A stretch of DNA of 33,506 nt from Gammaproteobacteria bacterium (lineage in GTDB: Bacteria; Pseudomonadota; Gammaproteobacteria; JABCZS01), in the NCBI GenBank assembly GCA_013289605.1, contig JABCZS010000002.1, forward strand, positions 1 through 33,506, read 5' to 3'. The notes under the pieces were generated by a model. That model was not told the origin of the DNA. It saw nothing but the letters and a program-made list of their open reading frames with translations, and did not search any database. Numbering within the stretch: the first letter of the stretch is position 1; the number at the start of each line of letters is the position of its first letter. A program made the position numbers and the translations under genes. Shown here piece by piece: positions 19,801 to 26,918 of the stretch.

Positions 19801-22800
19801 AATCCTTGGAAGCTTGTTGGAATGAACTATGTATTTGCGTTGCTGATTTATAAAGATCTGTTGCATCACATACTAGTGGCATCCACTCATGCATACGTAA
19901 ATTACCAAGGTGATTAAATGTATCAGATCCATACGTAGAGCAACTTTTAAACAAATCGTCTTTGTAAGCATTTATTCCCGCGGAAAATCCCTGCGCTTGC
20001 ACATTTTCATAAATATCTTTACCTGCAGAGATTAACTTTGACGCGGCTTTCTCCATATACGGTGAGCTGACTGCAGCAAAATTAGCAAGGCCCGCATATT
20101 GTGGAGCAAAGTTATTTACTGCTAATACACTTAACCTTTTCGCATTCGACCAAGTAAAAATTCCTGACAATCCTTGGCTAAAATCTGGAAGCGTCAGCAC
20201 TGCGCCATAATTTAATGAGACCAGTGCACGTGAGTGATAGTTTGTCGCCTTTGTTATCCCGCCAAGGCTGACATTCACAAAACCATTGGTTGAAACATTT
20301 TTACCATTAAATAGACCCATATTGAGAATATTGCTATTGATCGTCATTTGAGCGCTAGAGAGTGAACCCAAAATATTAGCAGCATAATAATCATATCCGA
20401 GAGTCATTGATTTTTTTGCTGAAATACGACCAAATAAATTGATAAATTGCTTACCTTTTGCGTTGTATGTGCCGGTAAGATCGATCTTTCCTGTATGGGT
20501 AAATGAATTTGATTCAACCTGTAAATTTTCACCGGATATTTTTGAAATCACGCCAGTCGATAAACTTTCATGTGCTTGAATTTGCGTGCTCGTGTAAGCG
20601 ACCATAGAATCATAATGATCATTGCCATTATAATAAAGCGTAATCGTTCTCTTATTCACATCCCCATGAGTGATTTTTTGCTTTTCTTGAAACACCACAA
20701 TACAAATGCCTAACGCACTTGCCAATGCGTTAATTTCGTGTTGTCCACCCCAAGTGCCTTGGCAGGCCATTTTTTCTAAATGAGTATTGAAGTCATCCTT
20801 AGTAAAGAAATCTTGGAATTGATGTTTATTTTTTTTGATATAAGCCACTGCCATATTCCGTAACTTTTCAGTTGAGTATTTTCTACGGTGATCGACCACT
20901 TGCAGTTGATGAGCAATCGCATGAAATAAACAATCTCCATCCTTAGGCATTTGTGCAATTTGATAGTCATCGAGGGATTCAGTACGCCCACCCACGTCCA
21001 TGCTTCCTGAAATCGTAACAGTATTGGCATCAAGCTTGACACCTTTAAATGTGGAGTGCGAGCCTGCAGCAAAGTGAATATCGGTTGCTTTGACTGTCGT
21101 GGCTTTAGCCTCTACTTTTCCTAAAGAGGTAAAATCTTTGGTTTTCACCTCACTCATTTGTGCAGTGAGTTTAGCATGCGCGTCAATGTCTATCCGCTTA
21201 TCTACTTCAACATCGGTTTTTTCAAGAGTTAGGCTACCTGTGACTGTGATATTTTCTGCCAATAAATAACCCTTTTTAACTACAGCGCTACCATTCACAT
21301 CAAATTGATTCAACTCCATATCGGTACCATTAGCAGCCAAGACCGCTTGGGTACCCACTTTTAGTTGCTCATTTGATACTACGCTGCCGCCCGAGACTTG
21401 CATGGAACCTAACATAGATAAATCATCTGCTTTAAATTGCGCGCGTTTGCTCTGGGGTGCGAGTTTCGTTTGAGGTATCATTTCAATTGCTAGCGCTGCA
21501 TCAGTATGGACCAGTGTTTTGCCGGTTAACGTGACATCTGAATTTTTAATTTTACCGGTGGCATCAATGGAAGCATTGACGGCCGATACTTTCGTATCAG
21601 TCAAATTCAATTGAGATTGATCTGTGAACCAAGAATTCGAAGCATTGATTTTTGATTTTATTGCATCCATTCTTCCTTTAATTTGCATTAATATCTCTGA
21701 GGTGATCTCTGCATCGCGCAACTGTGTTAAACCTTGATTCAACATTTTTTGGGAGGAAATCGTGCTGTTATCAACCTCGATCTCAGTGTCTTTATCCGTA
21801 TAAATCAATCCTTTTGACTCAATTTTAGAACCATTGATGAGCTTTAATTTTCCGTGTACGGTCTGCACTAAGGTATAATCGTCATGCGATTCCTCAGAAT
21901 AAATAAAGCTATCATCGAGCACAAAATCACCTTCCATACTCAAGCTTGTGGTATGGATCGCACACTTTTTAAAATTCAATGGATTAGCTTTATCTAGGTG
22001 CTCAATATGTAAGCTTTTAGTTTTAATTGCGTTCTCTTTGCCTTCAATTTTGTCCAAGAAAAGAGAACAGTCTTCTACCTCAAGTACAGAATGATTCATT
22101 AATAATGTGTTATAATGAGATAATTTTTTTGCTTTGACTTTAACATGAGCAAGCTCAGCAGACTTTTCAAAGTTAACATTTTCACCAGAAATATTTACTT
22201 GGCTGTAACGCTGCGCTGCCCCACCTGCATTCAAAAATTCAGCATCTATATCTGAATCGCTACACTCTACTTCACCTAACAAATGTATCATGTTTGATTT
22301 GATTGTTGATTTTTCACGTACCTTAAGCACTGCATTGTCTTCTATAAAAATATTTTTAGTTCCATGAAAAACTGTTTTCACAAGTTCAGTCGTACCGGAT
22401 TTTTGGTACCATGTCCTTGCATTGAGCGTCGTATCATTAAAATCTATTTTCGTTTCATCTTGTACAGAAACAGTATCTATGACTAGATTACCGCCACTGA
22501 CTGAGAGATTGGCCTGTTTATTTACGATAAGTTTTTGCTCGATAGTTAAATCATAATGTTGCCCTGGTGCACCCACGGTTATATTTGCATCCTGCGTGAC
22601 ATTGCACTGCACCGTCTTGATTTTTTTTGGTTGTTTAATATTGACTTGACCTGCTAGATCCCATTGCGTAGCAGAAATGCTACATTCATTGAGGGTTGCT
22701 TGACCATTTAATGCAACCACCGGGCCAGATAGTTGAGCACTTCCATTTAAAATTAATTGCGACGGGGGATCGCAATGAAACCCTTTTTCAACGTTGAACA

Positions 22801-23359
22801 CACACGTGCTACCTAAATCTGCGTGAATTAAACCCGCATTTGACACCGTTCTTGCAGACACTTCTAACTTTTTAGAAATATTAATACCTCCTTTATTGCT
22901 AAAATAATCAGTATCTACTTTTATTTCTTTTGCATTGAGGGTATGGAAAGATCGCACTAATTTTTGTGCAAAAATATCAGCAATGCCTACATGGACTTTC
23001 TTTTTGAAAACAACATCGTTGTTTGCATCGCACTTCAAGGTTTGTTTAACATAGACTTGGCTTTGAAATTCAACTGAGTCTGATTTGATGGTTACCTGGC
23101 GATCACAAGAAAGATCACTTTCAAAAATTACTTTACCTTCAATGTCTATATCCCATGCGTATTGACGCATTTCCTCAGGTATTTTTAGAACAAAATCACC
23201 TTTGCCAGTAATTTTCATGACACCATTTTGGATAGATACATGACCAATTGATTGCTTGTTTGTGTCTAGAATTTTAAATGGCAAGACTGACTGAGTAGAA
23301 GTCAAATCTATAACATAATTTTTTTTATTTGTTAGGAGCTGATCTTGTGCCTGCGTCAT
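13850..23359 (-). CDS. Giant filamentous-haemagglutinin-like beta-helix protein with internal OTU protease domain
   Basis: This is a single uninterrupted 3169-aa frame. Residues of about 40-780 are short beta-strand repeats of the xGxVxVxGxxxA type. About 797-925 is a full OTU domain: KDGDCLFHAIAHQL with Cys810, GTWGGQHEINALASALGI, and ITLYYNGNDHYDS with His915. Further beta-helical repeats run from about 930 to 2650. Pro/Ser/Thr or acidic linkers lie near 1190-1233, 1750-1800, 2680-2713 and 2777-2837. The stretch of about 2480-2605 resembles FHA/CdiA haemagglutinin repeats (SLGVNLSG, TGNITGRADELTV). A Gly-rich C-terminal domain follows (about 2840-3169). No Sec signal, TPS domain or autotransporter barrel is visible and no FhaC-like partner lies nearby. 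The start has a GAGGA site 7 bases upstream. It is convergent to the ankyrin operon. Export route and target are unknown. Confidence 0.85.
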   Translation of the reverse strand: MTQAQDQLLTNKKNYVIDLTSTQSVLPFKILDTNKQSIGHVSIQNGVMKITGKGDFVLKIPEEMRQYAWDIDIEGKVIFESDLSCDRQVTIKSDSVEFQSQVYVKQTLKCDANNDVVFKKKVHVGIADIFAQKLVRSFHTLNAKEIKVDTDYFSNKGGINISKKLEVSARTVSNAGLIHADLGSTCVFNVEKGFHCDPPSQLILNGSAQLSGPVVALNGQATLNECSISATQWDLAGQVNIKQPKKIKTVQCNVTQDANITVGAPGQHYDLTIEQKLIVNKQANLSVSGGNLVIDTVSVQDETKIDFNDTTLNARTWYQKSGTTELVKTVFHGTKNIFIEDNAVLKVREKSTIKSNMIHLLGEVECSDSDIDAEFLNAGGAAQRYSQVNISGENVNFEKSAELAHVKVKAKKLSHYNTLLMNHSVLEVEDCSLFLDKIEGKENAIKTKSLHIEHLDKANPLNFKKCAIHTTSLSMEGDFVLDDSFIYSEESHDDYTLVQTVHGKLKLINGSKIESKGLIYTDKDTEIEVDNSTISSQKMLNQGLTQLRDAEITSEILMQIKGRMDAIKSKINASNSWFTDQSQLNLTDTKVSAVNASIDATGKIKNSDVTLTGKTLVHTDAALAIEMIPQTKLAPQSKRAQFKADDLSMLGSMQVSGGSVVSNEQLKVGTQAVLAANGTDMELNQFDVNGSAVVKKGYLLAENITVTGSLTLEKTDVEVDKRIDIDAHAKLTAQMSEVKTKDFTSLGKVEAKATTVKATDIHFAAGSHSTFKGVKLDANTVTISGSMDVGGRTESLDDYQIAQMPKDGDCLFHAIAHQLQVVDHRRKYSTEKLRNMAVAYIKKNKHQFQDFFTKDDFNTHLEKMACQGTWGGQHEINALASALGICIVVFQEKQKITHGDVNKRTITLYYNGNDHYDSMVAYTSTQIQAHESLSTGVISKISGENLQVESNSFTHTGKIDLTGTYNAKGKQFINLFGRISAKKSMTLGYDYYAANILGSLSSAQMTINSNILNMGLFNGKNVSTNGFVNVSLGGITKATNYHSRALVSLNYGAVLTLPDFSQGLSGIFTWSNAKRLSVLAVNNFAPQYAGLANFAAVSSPYMEKAASKLISAGKDIYENVQAQGFSAGINAYKDDLFKSCSTYGSDTFNHLGNLRMHEWMPLVCDATDLYKSATQIHSSFQQASKDYDKLFNASPSQPSASDAPDVSEGLSPSTVTPADDKPVTPPTAAASMPETQTESFLENKATEFAKGAVSIFGGSYMQQGLYAHNSGLEVSYDAYHSNWMNYNDGAQLGLHTYADNSNQYGNEGYVVSDKVTVNTDMADNKGDILGFSAMTLNANTLNNHQEATIKSAHTQMVGKTSGEKLNQLNNDGVIAGDRLDINAKAYTGSGNLAGHGGQVDVQTMLQTGGEHKYEAMNVHINTLTTTDGASIDLSKKSRLSVDEFNHGGNLQQNDSTAHAQVFNQTGVVLAENHSAVIAAQHNIGNTGYLEVLNSVHIAKNLHAQEQATTHYENASLITKNTIYDVGTKDSKKDTTVSGINEETKGSPQTSANPEDIPAKADAYIMHGDSTVDNVQVFANDYQSDGTGNSNKLFVEGDKITLGGKQRFEESYYQGNMIKNSAQGEFVNNNQFFAKDKVEFTWEASVTGPGKVMMGGGKDAVMNAKNVSADTTVMADEVTLGAVVNNAPIYIKANKLTQTKESKLNTHQAVLNVATIEQNGEMNLINDTGEVFISPLSYHHVDKNASFVLTNGETPPLIPEKSAKSKDSTDVPPSTSDEEEKEKATEPPQDRNTRKPQEEELPKRYTYNSKETEVEGHFYIQDGANANIGNLNINGRRAKVAFTNSQPSLIGQIKQNGGNYAQNNAKVTVPGDYKQKNGRMTLANHSHLNVKGQHKSDHQGMFKVTDSTHQAGDIHAAGKADYNNAHIYAKKATFANDTHKKDTQTDVETDLTYADGIKLQYNNSALDAKNIHNGSKVTFADSNLWKADDKISTNEKSAMDGNGSISLIGKKVDPGAVTTAKVHMEADNINVNNAIHAQGEYAKFKPTEELSIKTTGDQSIKEFAKGEKRTLAIETDAIATQGVLNTEGNLFLTSTKSDINVNHDITAKNTLLTSARDINATGVDIKGRNHVKLKAKNNINLMNTRTPYKGIFGDRYRFKSARVIGGKGEGMNGVGAHLHAKNKINMRHSFVMSDGTNILNGRNGIKSTFDSYVYKSREDESSGFFCDTKTTETDTHIGRSGIMGKENILISDKGGLFLTATTLAAPEGNYTKIDKEIRLKEAIAVHKKKKEKEYLLWIKSTDRTKDERAEGVDLIDDKQTLLYSLNGNIRGTGVNVLSNKFVNLAPNGVVIYDVSKLKHTYDTRSYTVKFNGTASELMNMFHKPNPMSLLKNDPAVRDVAQLFSENSKLGHLMAGVNAGVSAYNLGQELCQNGLANTLFGHAAGSFNPSVGLDFSCTSTHCYYETASLSRFNCNEIIVIAGGKCDMTGIELNVAGDMSVKASEFNYNGVELSSEYKQTNETFSLGVNLSGNVDAGYSQQETSQRGLSYAYAHGKIQGNLNLDVDKMKLDAGIINTGNITGRADELTVITRQDVQYTDSQGFGLSSSGAMSANYYHAMDKQAKETAGLHAKGGLNTDENPFKTNEVNLVGGQVTTDGKNNLQAKISGSSVIDKHIAHGQSISAQIKDFIPQAPAALPDAQSGPISSGEPPSKSIKSLLNVTASTRHLKIEHQATVAGGKGVTINPNSVSGKLNTDLTQATKVIENKTQTLDMRAYDLLPLQQAPAQQPSSASSLPKPVTRDETLLGNDNEPSDIASNTTVASPSLDLNDTPMEAAENLSNKYGLPEFMADPNRVATRKPILGAWSNVQCQDSLQDETEQVIAPKAFCFDPKLSQLGYKAGGGGYNQLYNKAFGQYTHIEKELEKTSAHKVDVKTEVIFAQNSQQTVFLNFGGNNAPTVEGKTAAYYKAKYEPASNQLVVETGAGVYTRVNVLADGFDAGEWGSINFAIDAASFETSLRGKCNVSTTGGSIDGTASVGLMGPSASVATTAPALNLFGWTIQLSNETEVGVGAKATGGAGATADVSRLKAGLHFNVGMFFGAGIRTRNKVEVGVDFKFAQRLGDNAKELFDNDAIAQGIIEKMKNYQPVMEWEHDYIDDLAQQSISKSRFKNK

Positions 23360-23442
23360 CTATAATTCCTCACTGAATTTTTGTAAAGGGTTATGATATA
23401 ATATTATACTTTACAATATAAAATTATAGATTTGAGTATTTT
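23360..23442. promoter_or_regulatory. Divergent promoter region between the giant gene and the coiled-coil membrane gene
   Basis: This 83-bp gap is extremely AT-rich and must hold both promoters. On the minus strand a TATAAT (23408-23403) is a candidate -10 about 44 bases before the giant gene, and GTGAGGAATTATAG provides its ribosome site. On the plus strand a TTGTAA (23381-23386) with TTATAC downstream is a weak candidate for the coiled-coil gene. The two must be co-regulated or compete for polymerase. Confidence 0.35.
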
Positions 23443-24021
23443 ATGATATCTTTCAAATTTTTCAAAAAAATAGGGGATTTATGTCGCGTACATCCGGTTG
23501 CTGCAGCCGTTACGGGGATTATTGCAGTTATAGTAGTGGGCGTTGCATATCTTTTAGGTCGCCGTCACGGTAAAGCTAACGAAACCAAAAATACGACGAC
23601 TGCAAACAATAAGGCTGCGACTGCTACAAAAGAGGCAACGCGTGCCAAAGAAAAGAATGAAGTACTTACAAAGGATCTAGAAAAAACTCTTGAATTGGAC
23701 AAAGCAACGAAACAGGTTTTGGATCAAAAAAACGAAAGGAATATAAAACAGCAAGAACAAATTAGAGCGTTGCAAGAAAAAGTAGAAGAGCTAACTAGAG
23801 AAAAACTTATCCGTCAAAATGCTGCCAACCATACTACACACGCCAATACCCATGGCTCATCTTCTTCCTCTTCGTCTTCCCCCTCTTCGTCTTCATCTTC
23901 GAATGCATCTTCGTCCATTGTTGCGCAACCCGTTACTCACTTCCGTAACCGAGGGCGCGGCGCCAATAGTGATTTTAAACCATCGAATGAAGTACGAACA
24001 CGCTCGCCTTCTCCACAATAA
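23443..24021 (+). CDS. Small membrane-anchored coiled-coil protein with poly-Ser tract
   Basis: I do not recognise this 192-aa protein. A short basic N-terminus (ISFKFFKK) is followed by one strong membrane helix (about 18-39, PVAAAVTGIIAVIVVGVAYL) closed by GRRHGK. A charged alpha-helical, probably coiled-coil stretch follows at about 55-125. Then come a serine run (about 139-157) and a basic, Ser/Pro-rich tail ending RSPSPQ. The positive residues flank the helix on both sides, so the topology is unclear. It starts 83 bp from the giant gene, divergently, and lies 27 bp before a second protein of the same design. The ribosome site is weak. Confidence 0.7.
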   Translation: MISFKFFKKIGDLCRVHPVAAAVTGIIAVIVVGVAYLLGRRHGKANETKNTTTANNKAATATKEATRAKEKNEVLTKDLEKTLELDKATKQVLDQKNERNIKQQEQIRALQEKVEELTREKLIRQNAANHTTHANTHGSSSSSSSSPSSSSSSNASSSIVAQPVTHFRNRGRGANSDFKPSNEVRTRSPSPQ

Positions 24022-24048
24022 TCTAAGCTTTACTTACAGAGAATCATA

Positions 24049-24825
24049 ATGCTAAACATAATGTTTAATTTATTCAAAGAAAAACACCCTGCACGTATTG
24101 ACTCTGCTGCCACACAACCCTCCGAACCCAACAATTTTAAATTCAGGATTTACTTTGTTTTGATACTTGGCACCGTATTGTCTCTATTTGGAATGCTGTA
24201 CGCATTAAGAAAATATTTATCTTCTCACGATATTCAATTTCCAAATGCCTTGCTGGCTGAAATGCAACAATTAACCGTTCAACTGCAAGAATCCATCGAT
24301 GGAGCACTTAAACGTATACACATCATGGATAATTTAATTGAAGAAAAGGAGCGGCAATTCCAAGAAGGTGAAAGAGAAAAAGAAAGACTTAAAGCACAAC
24401 TGGCTGAATTAGAACCCAGCACACCGGTAAAGACCCCCGTTAATTTCCTAGAACAACGTCATAGTGCAAATGTAACTACACTCGCTGTGTTGCACCAAAT
24501 CTTTACAAAGCCTTCGCTCTCTAAAACAATTTCAGATAAAGGCTTAGCCTCACTTGCACCCGAGAATAATCCCACCCTTAAAATTGGTCTACTCGAGATA
24601 CTTGAATCATTTGCTCAAAAACATCAAGGCTACTCAAATGTAGGATCAACAATGAAACGATTTATTCGTTTATGTCGTTTTGAAAATGATGCCATTGAAA
24701 AACTACTCGCTGATGGAAAACAGATTGCAGCACATTCTCAGGCATTAATTAATACAATACAAGAAGAGCTGATAGGAACAAAGGAAAAAAAGGAAAAAAA
24801 ACATAAGCTAGTAAAAATTAAGTAA
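24049..24825 (+). CDS. Membrane-anchored coiled-coil protein
   Basis: I do not recognise this 258-aa protein. One membrane helix lies at about 32-54 (FRIYFVLILGTVLSLFGMLY), after a polar N-terminus without a signal cleavage site. A long amphipathic coiled coil follows at about 65-118 (LTVQLQESIDGAL ... EEKERQFQEGEREKERLKAQ). A globular, Leu-rich helical part runs from about 135 to 245, and the tail is Lys-rich (KEKKEKKHKLVKIK). An alternative start at Met5 is possible. The layout matches the preceding gene (helix, then coiled coil), and the 27-bp gap suggests co-transcription and possibly joint assembly. Confidence 0.72.
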   Translation: MLNIMFNLFKEKHPARIDSAATQPSEPNNFKFRIYFVLILGTVLSLFGMLYALRKYLSSHDIQFPNALLAEMQQLTVQLQESIDGALKRIHIMDNLIEEKERQFQEGEREKERLKAQLAELEPSTPVKTPVNFLEQRHSANVTTLAVLHQIFTKPSLSKTISDKGLASLAPENNPTLKIGLLEILESFAQKHQGYSNVGSTMKRFIRLCRFENDAIEKLLADGKQIAAHSQALINTIQEELIGTKEKKEKKHKLVKIK

Positions 24826-24989
24826 CCACAGGTAGGTACGGTTGCCCTGGCATTGTCTACGTAGCTTGACGTTAAGGAGTCACCACAGTACCACAAATAA
24901 TTCAATTAACCCTTAAGAAGCAAAGCAATCGCTTCATATTTTCCAAAAATGCATAGACTATAATCAAAAAACACGCGATCGCTTGGATA

Positions 24990-26471
24990 TTATCCATGTC
25001 CTGTGCCATCTCCGTACCCTGCTCCAGATCCAGAGCCACCGCCATAACCGGACCCATCTTCATAACCCGAACCTGATCCATGACCAGATTCTCCACCCAG
25101 AACATAAAAAACCCCTTTCCCCTCGCCCTGCTTATGAATTAAATTTTTACCCATCAACATATTCAACTCCCTCACAGCTGTATCATTACTGATAGAGAAA
25201 AAATCAGCAATTTGTTTGCGTGTTACACGCCCCCTTTCTTTAATGGCATAATAAATATGTAATTGTCGGGGATTTAATTGCAATTCTTCTTGGGTATCTA
25301 AACGAGTATAAAAACGAATATTGAAAAAATTTGTCGCAGCAATCTCCATGGTAGGGTTGTTATTTTCCAGCAAAGTAGCTTGAATACGATCGATACCACT
25401 TCCCACGCGCTCAATGTATTTTGCACGATGTAATAAATCAGCAATAAGTGGATTGCGACGCACGCTACGTTTACCTAACATTTCTACGGTTAAACCAGGA
25501 TATAAACCTCCAGGGTTTTCAATGTCAATACGATCTGGATACAAATGAATGTATATACGAGAAGCATTGTAAAGATAATCTCTATGGGTCACCGCATTAA
25601 CAATTGCTTCACGCAAGGCAACCAATGGATAGTTATAAATATCTGTGCGCATACCTAAATGATTTTCATTGAAATTTGAATTAAATAAATTGGAATTAAA
25701 ATTAAAGTTAAAACCAGCTTTCGCAGGAATATGTGCAATTAAAAAAGACATGGCTGCTTCTATTTGATCAATGGGCGAACCTAACATATCCTTTTTATCA
25801 ATAATAGAAAAGCGATCGAATGTTTTATACTGCACGCAGGTGATACAACTTTCAGAGAAAAATTCCTGGGGATTAGTTGCAAAAAATAAGACCCCACTAT
25901 TATTAAAAACCAGGATGTCATTCTCTATATTTGCCACACCTAAACTAATTAACAAATCATCTGCTGAAGATTTTATATCAATGCCACAACGATCCAAGTA
26001 ATCCTCTAATCTTTCTTTAGAAAAATCTTTAGGATATTTGAAAATGGTGTTAATTGCATTATCAAACTTAATATATTGATTAGCTCGCACCAAAGAAATA
26101 ATTTCATCCCGTTTGAGTTTTTGCGAACCAGGGCCATTGCGTAAGAAAAAACCGTCTGTACAACGATAAGGTTTATCTACGCCAATTGGCACCTTTACTT
26201 CCAAAATACCACGCTTTTTATGAGGAATAAGCTTGATAGGAATACTGGGATCACAATTTCGTGCGATATCATGTAATTGGCTAGAAAGTTTATTGGTGAT
26301 ATTTATTCCAGTGATGATACCTTTGTCATTTACACCAAGAAAAATTGAACCCCCTTGTGCATTGGCAAATGCAACCATTTCTCTATCAAGTTTAGAGGAA
26401 GTGCTTTCTTTAAACTCTACGTTTAGGCCTTCGCCCTCTAATAAAACAGCATCAAGAATCGCTGCATTCAT
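24990..26471 (-). CDS. AlbA/Schlafen-domain ATP-binding transcriptional regulator (COG2865 type) with Gly-rich tail
   Basis: This 493-aa protein has an N-terminal AlbA_2 domain (about 12-125: GEGLNVEFKES, FANAQGGSIFLGVND). A GHKL-like ATP-binding region follows at about 275-370 (ALREAIVNAVTHRDY, IDIENPGGLYPGLT, YIERVGSGIDRI). A winged HTH lies at about 400-458 (VTRKQIADFFSISNDTAVRELN). The last 32 residues are a Gly/Ser-rich repeat built of GSGYEDG-like units, not usual for the family. Such proteins are often annotated as RecG-like helicases but lack helicase motifs; they are regulators commonly found in mobile regions. Three 11-bp iterons lie about 60 bases upstream and may be its own operator. 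A remnant of a paralogue lies at about 32,155-32,275. Confidence 0.85.
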   Translation of the reverse strand: MNAAILDAVLLEGEGLNVEFKESTSSKLDREMVAFANAQGGSIFLGVNDKGIITGINITNKLSSQLHDIARNCDPSIPIKLIPHKKRGILEVKVPIGVDKPYRCTDGFFLRNGPGSQKLKRDEIISLVRANQYIKFDNAINTIFKYPKDFSKERLEDYLDRCGIDIKSSADDLLISLGVANIENDILVFNNSGVLFFATNPQEFFSESCITCVQYKTFDRFSIIDKKDMLGSPIDQIEAAMSFLIAHIPAKAGFNFNFNSNLFNSNFNENHLGMRTDIYNYPLVALREAIVNAVTHRDYLYNASRIYIHLYPDRIDIENPGGLYPGLTVEMLGKRSVRRNPLIADLLHRAKYIERVGSGIDRIQATLLENNNPTMEIAATNFFNIRFYTRLDTQEELQLNPRQLHIYYAIKERGRVTRKQIADFFSISNDTAVRELNMLMGKNLIHKQGEGKGVFYVLGGESGHGSGSGYEDGSGYGGGSGSGAGYGDGTGHG

Positions 26472-26532
26472 AACTTATATCCCCTATTGCTTACATTAAG
26501 CTTAAATTCTAAATCCTGAAATGTCAATATTT

Positions 26533-26565
26533 GCAACGCAAATGCGACGCAAATGCGACGCAATA
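26533..26565. repeat. Three 11-bp tandem iterons upstream of the AlbA-type regulator
   Basis: The units GCAACGCAAAT, GCGACGCAAAT and GCGACGCAATA are head to tail, one helical turn each, 62-94 bases before the regulator's start. This spacing suits an operator. A partly preserved copy (TGCAAATACGACGCAAAT) occurs at 32,256-32,273 beside the regulator remnant, which supports a functional link between repeat and gene. Confidence 0.6.
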
Positions 26566-26617
26566 TTTACATTGATTTAAGGTAAGGTGTTGCAAATTAT
26601 TGATATATAAGGTGTTG

Positions 26618-26662
26618 TTTTTATTATAATTAAAAGTAGGTCGTGATGGATTCGAGCCACCG
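26618..26662. repeat. tRNA-Lys 3'-end fragment with its flank (direct repeat, copy 1)
   Basis: Bases 26639-26662 read on the minus strand as the T-arm and acceptor end of a tRNA (GGCTCGAATCCATCACGACC). They match the tRNA-Lys remnant at 28,476 except for two changes. The similarity runs into the flank (26618-26638 against 28456-28475, TTTTATTATA then an AT-rich stretch). No tRNA body is present. This looks like a leftover attachment site. Confidence 0.6.
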
Positions 26663-26800
26663 TGACTTTAGCACCGACACCGACCTCTGTTTCATTACTC
26701 AATTGGATAGTCCAACCAAAGAGATTGAGTGCTGGCGCTGTGGTAGCGACATTCGATGCAGGTTCATATTTAGCCTTATAATAGGCAGCAGTTTTACCTT
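26662..26800 (-). pseudogene. Scrambled fragment of the giant gene's C-terminal coding region
   Basis: Bases 26662-26751 match 14144-14233 with about one mismatch. Bases 26751-26800 match 14451-14500 exactly. The 217 bp that separate these blocks in the giant gene are missing here. Both keep the same orientation and order. The fragment abuts the tRNA-Lys 3' end on its left and unrelated sequence on its right. The frame across the junction is open and could encode a short chimeric peptide, but nothing suggests that it is used. Confidence 0.88.
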
Positions 26801-26918
26801 TAATTGAAGTCCACTTGTGACTACAAATCAACGGGTAACTGCCATAAATAAGAAATTTAATAAATTCCTATTTAGAGATATAATGCACGGTAACATATAG
26901 TTTAATAAAGGTGTTTCA

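Noticed and set aside
14145-21072. Many medium-length open frames on both strands inside the giant gene.
   Set aside because: They overlap a continuous frame of 3169 codons with coherent repeats, and none shows a convincing ribosome site or a recognisable product.
24826-24989. Looked for an RNA gene or terminator between the coiled-coil gene and the AlbA-type gene.
   Set aside because: No clear hairpin with a T-run or RNA-like fold was visible by eye.
26533-26565. Considered the 11-bp iterons as a CRISPR array or a plasmid origin.
   Set aside because: There are no spacers between the units, only three units, and no replication protein nearby. An operator for the adjacent regulator is simpler.
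26577-26831. Open frame of 84 codons on the minus strand.
   Set aside because: It is a chimera of two giant-gene fragments and a tRNA-Lys end. It has no own ribosome site and is described as a pseudogene instead.
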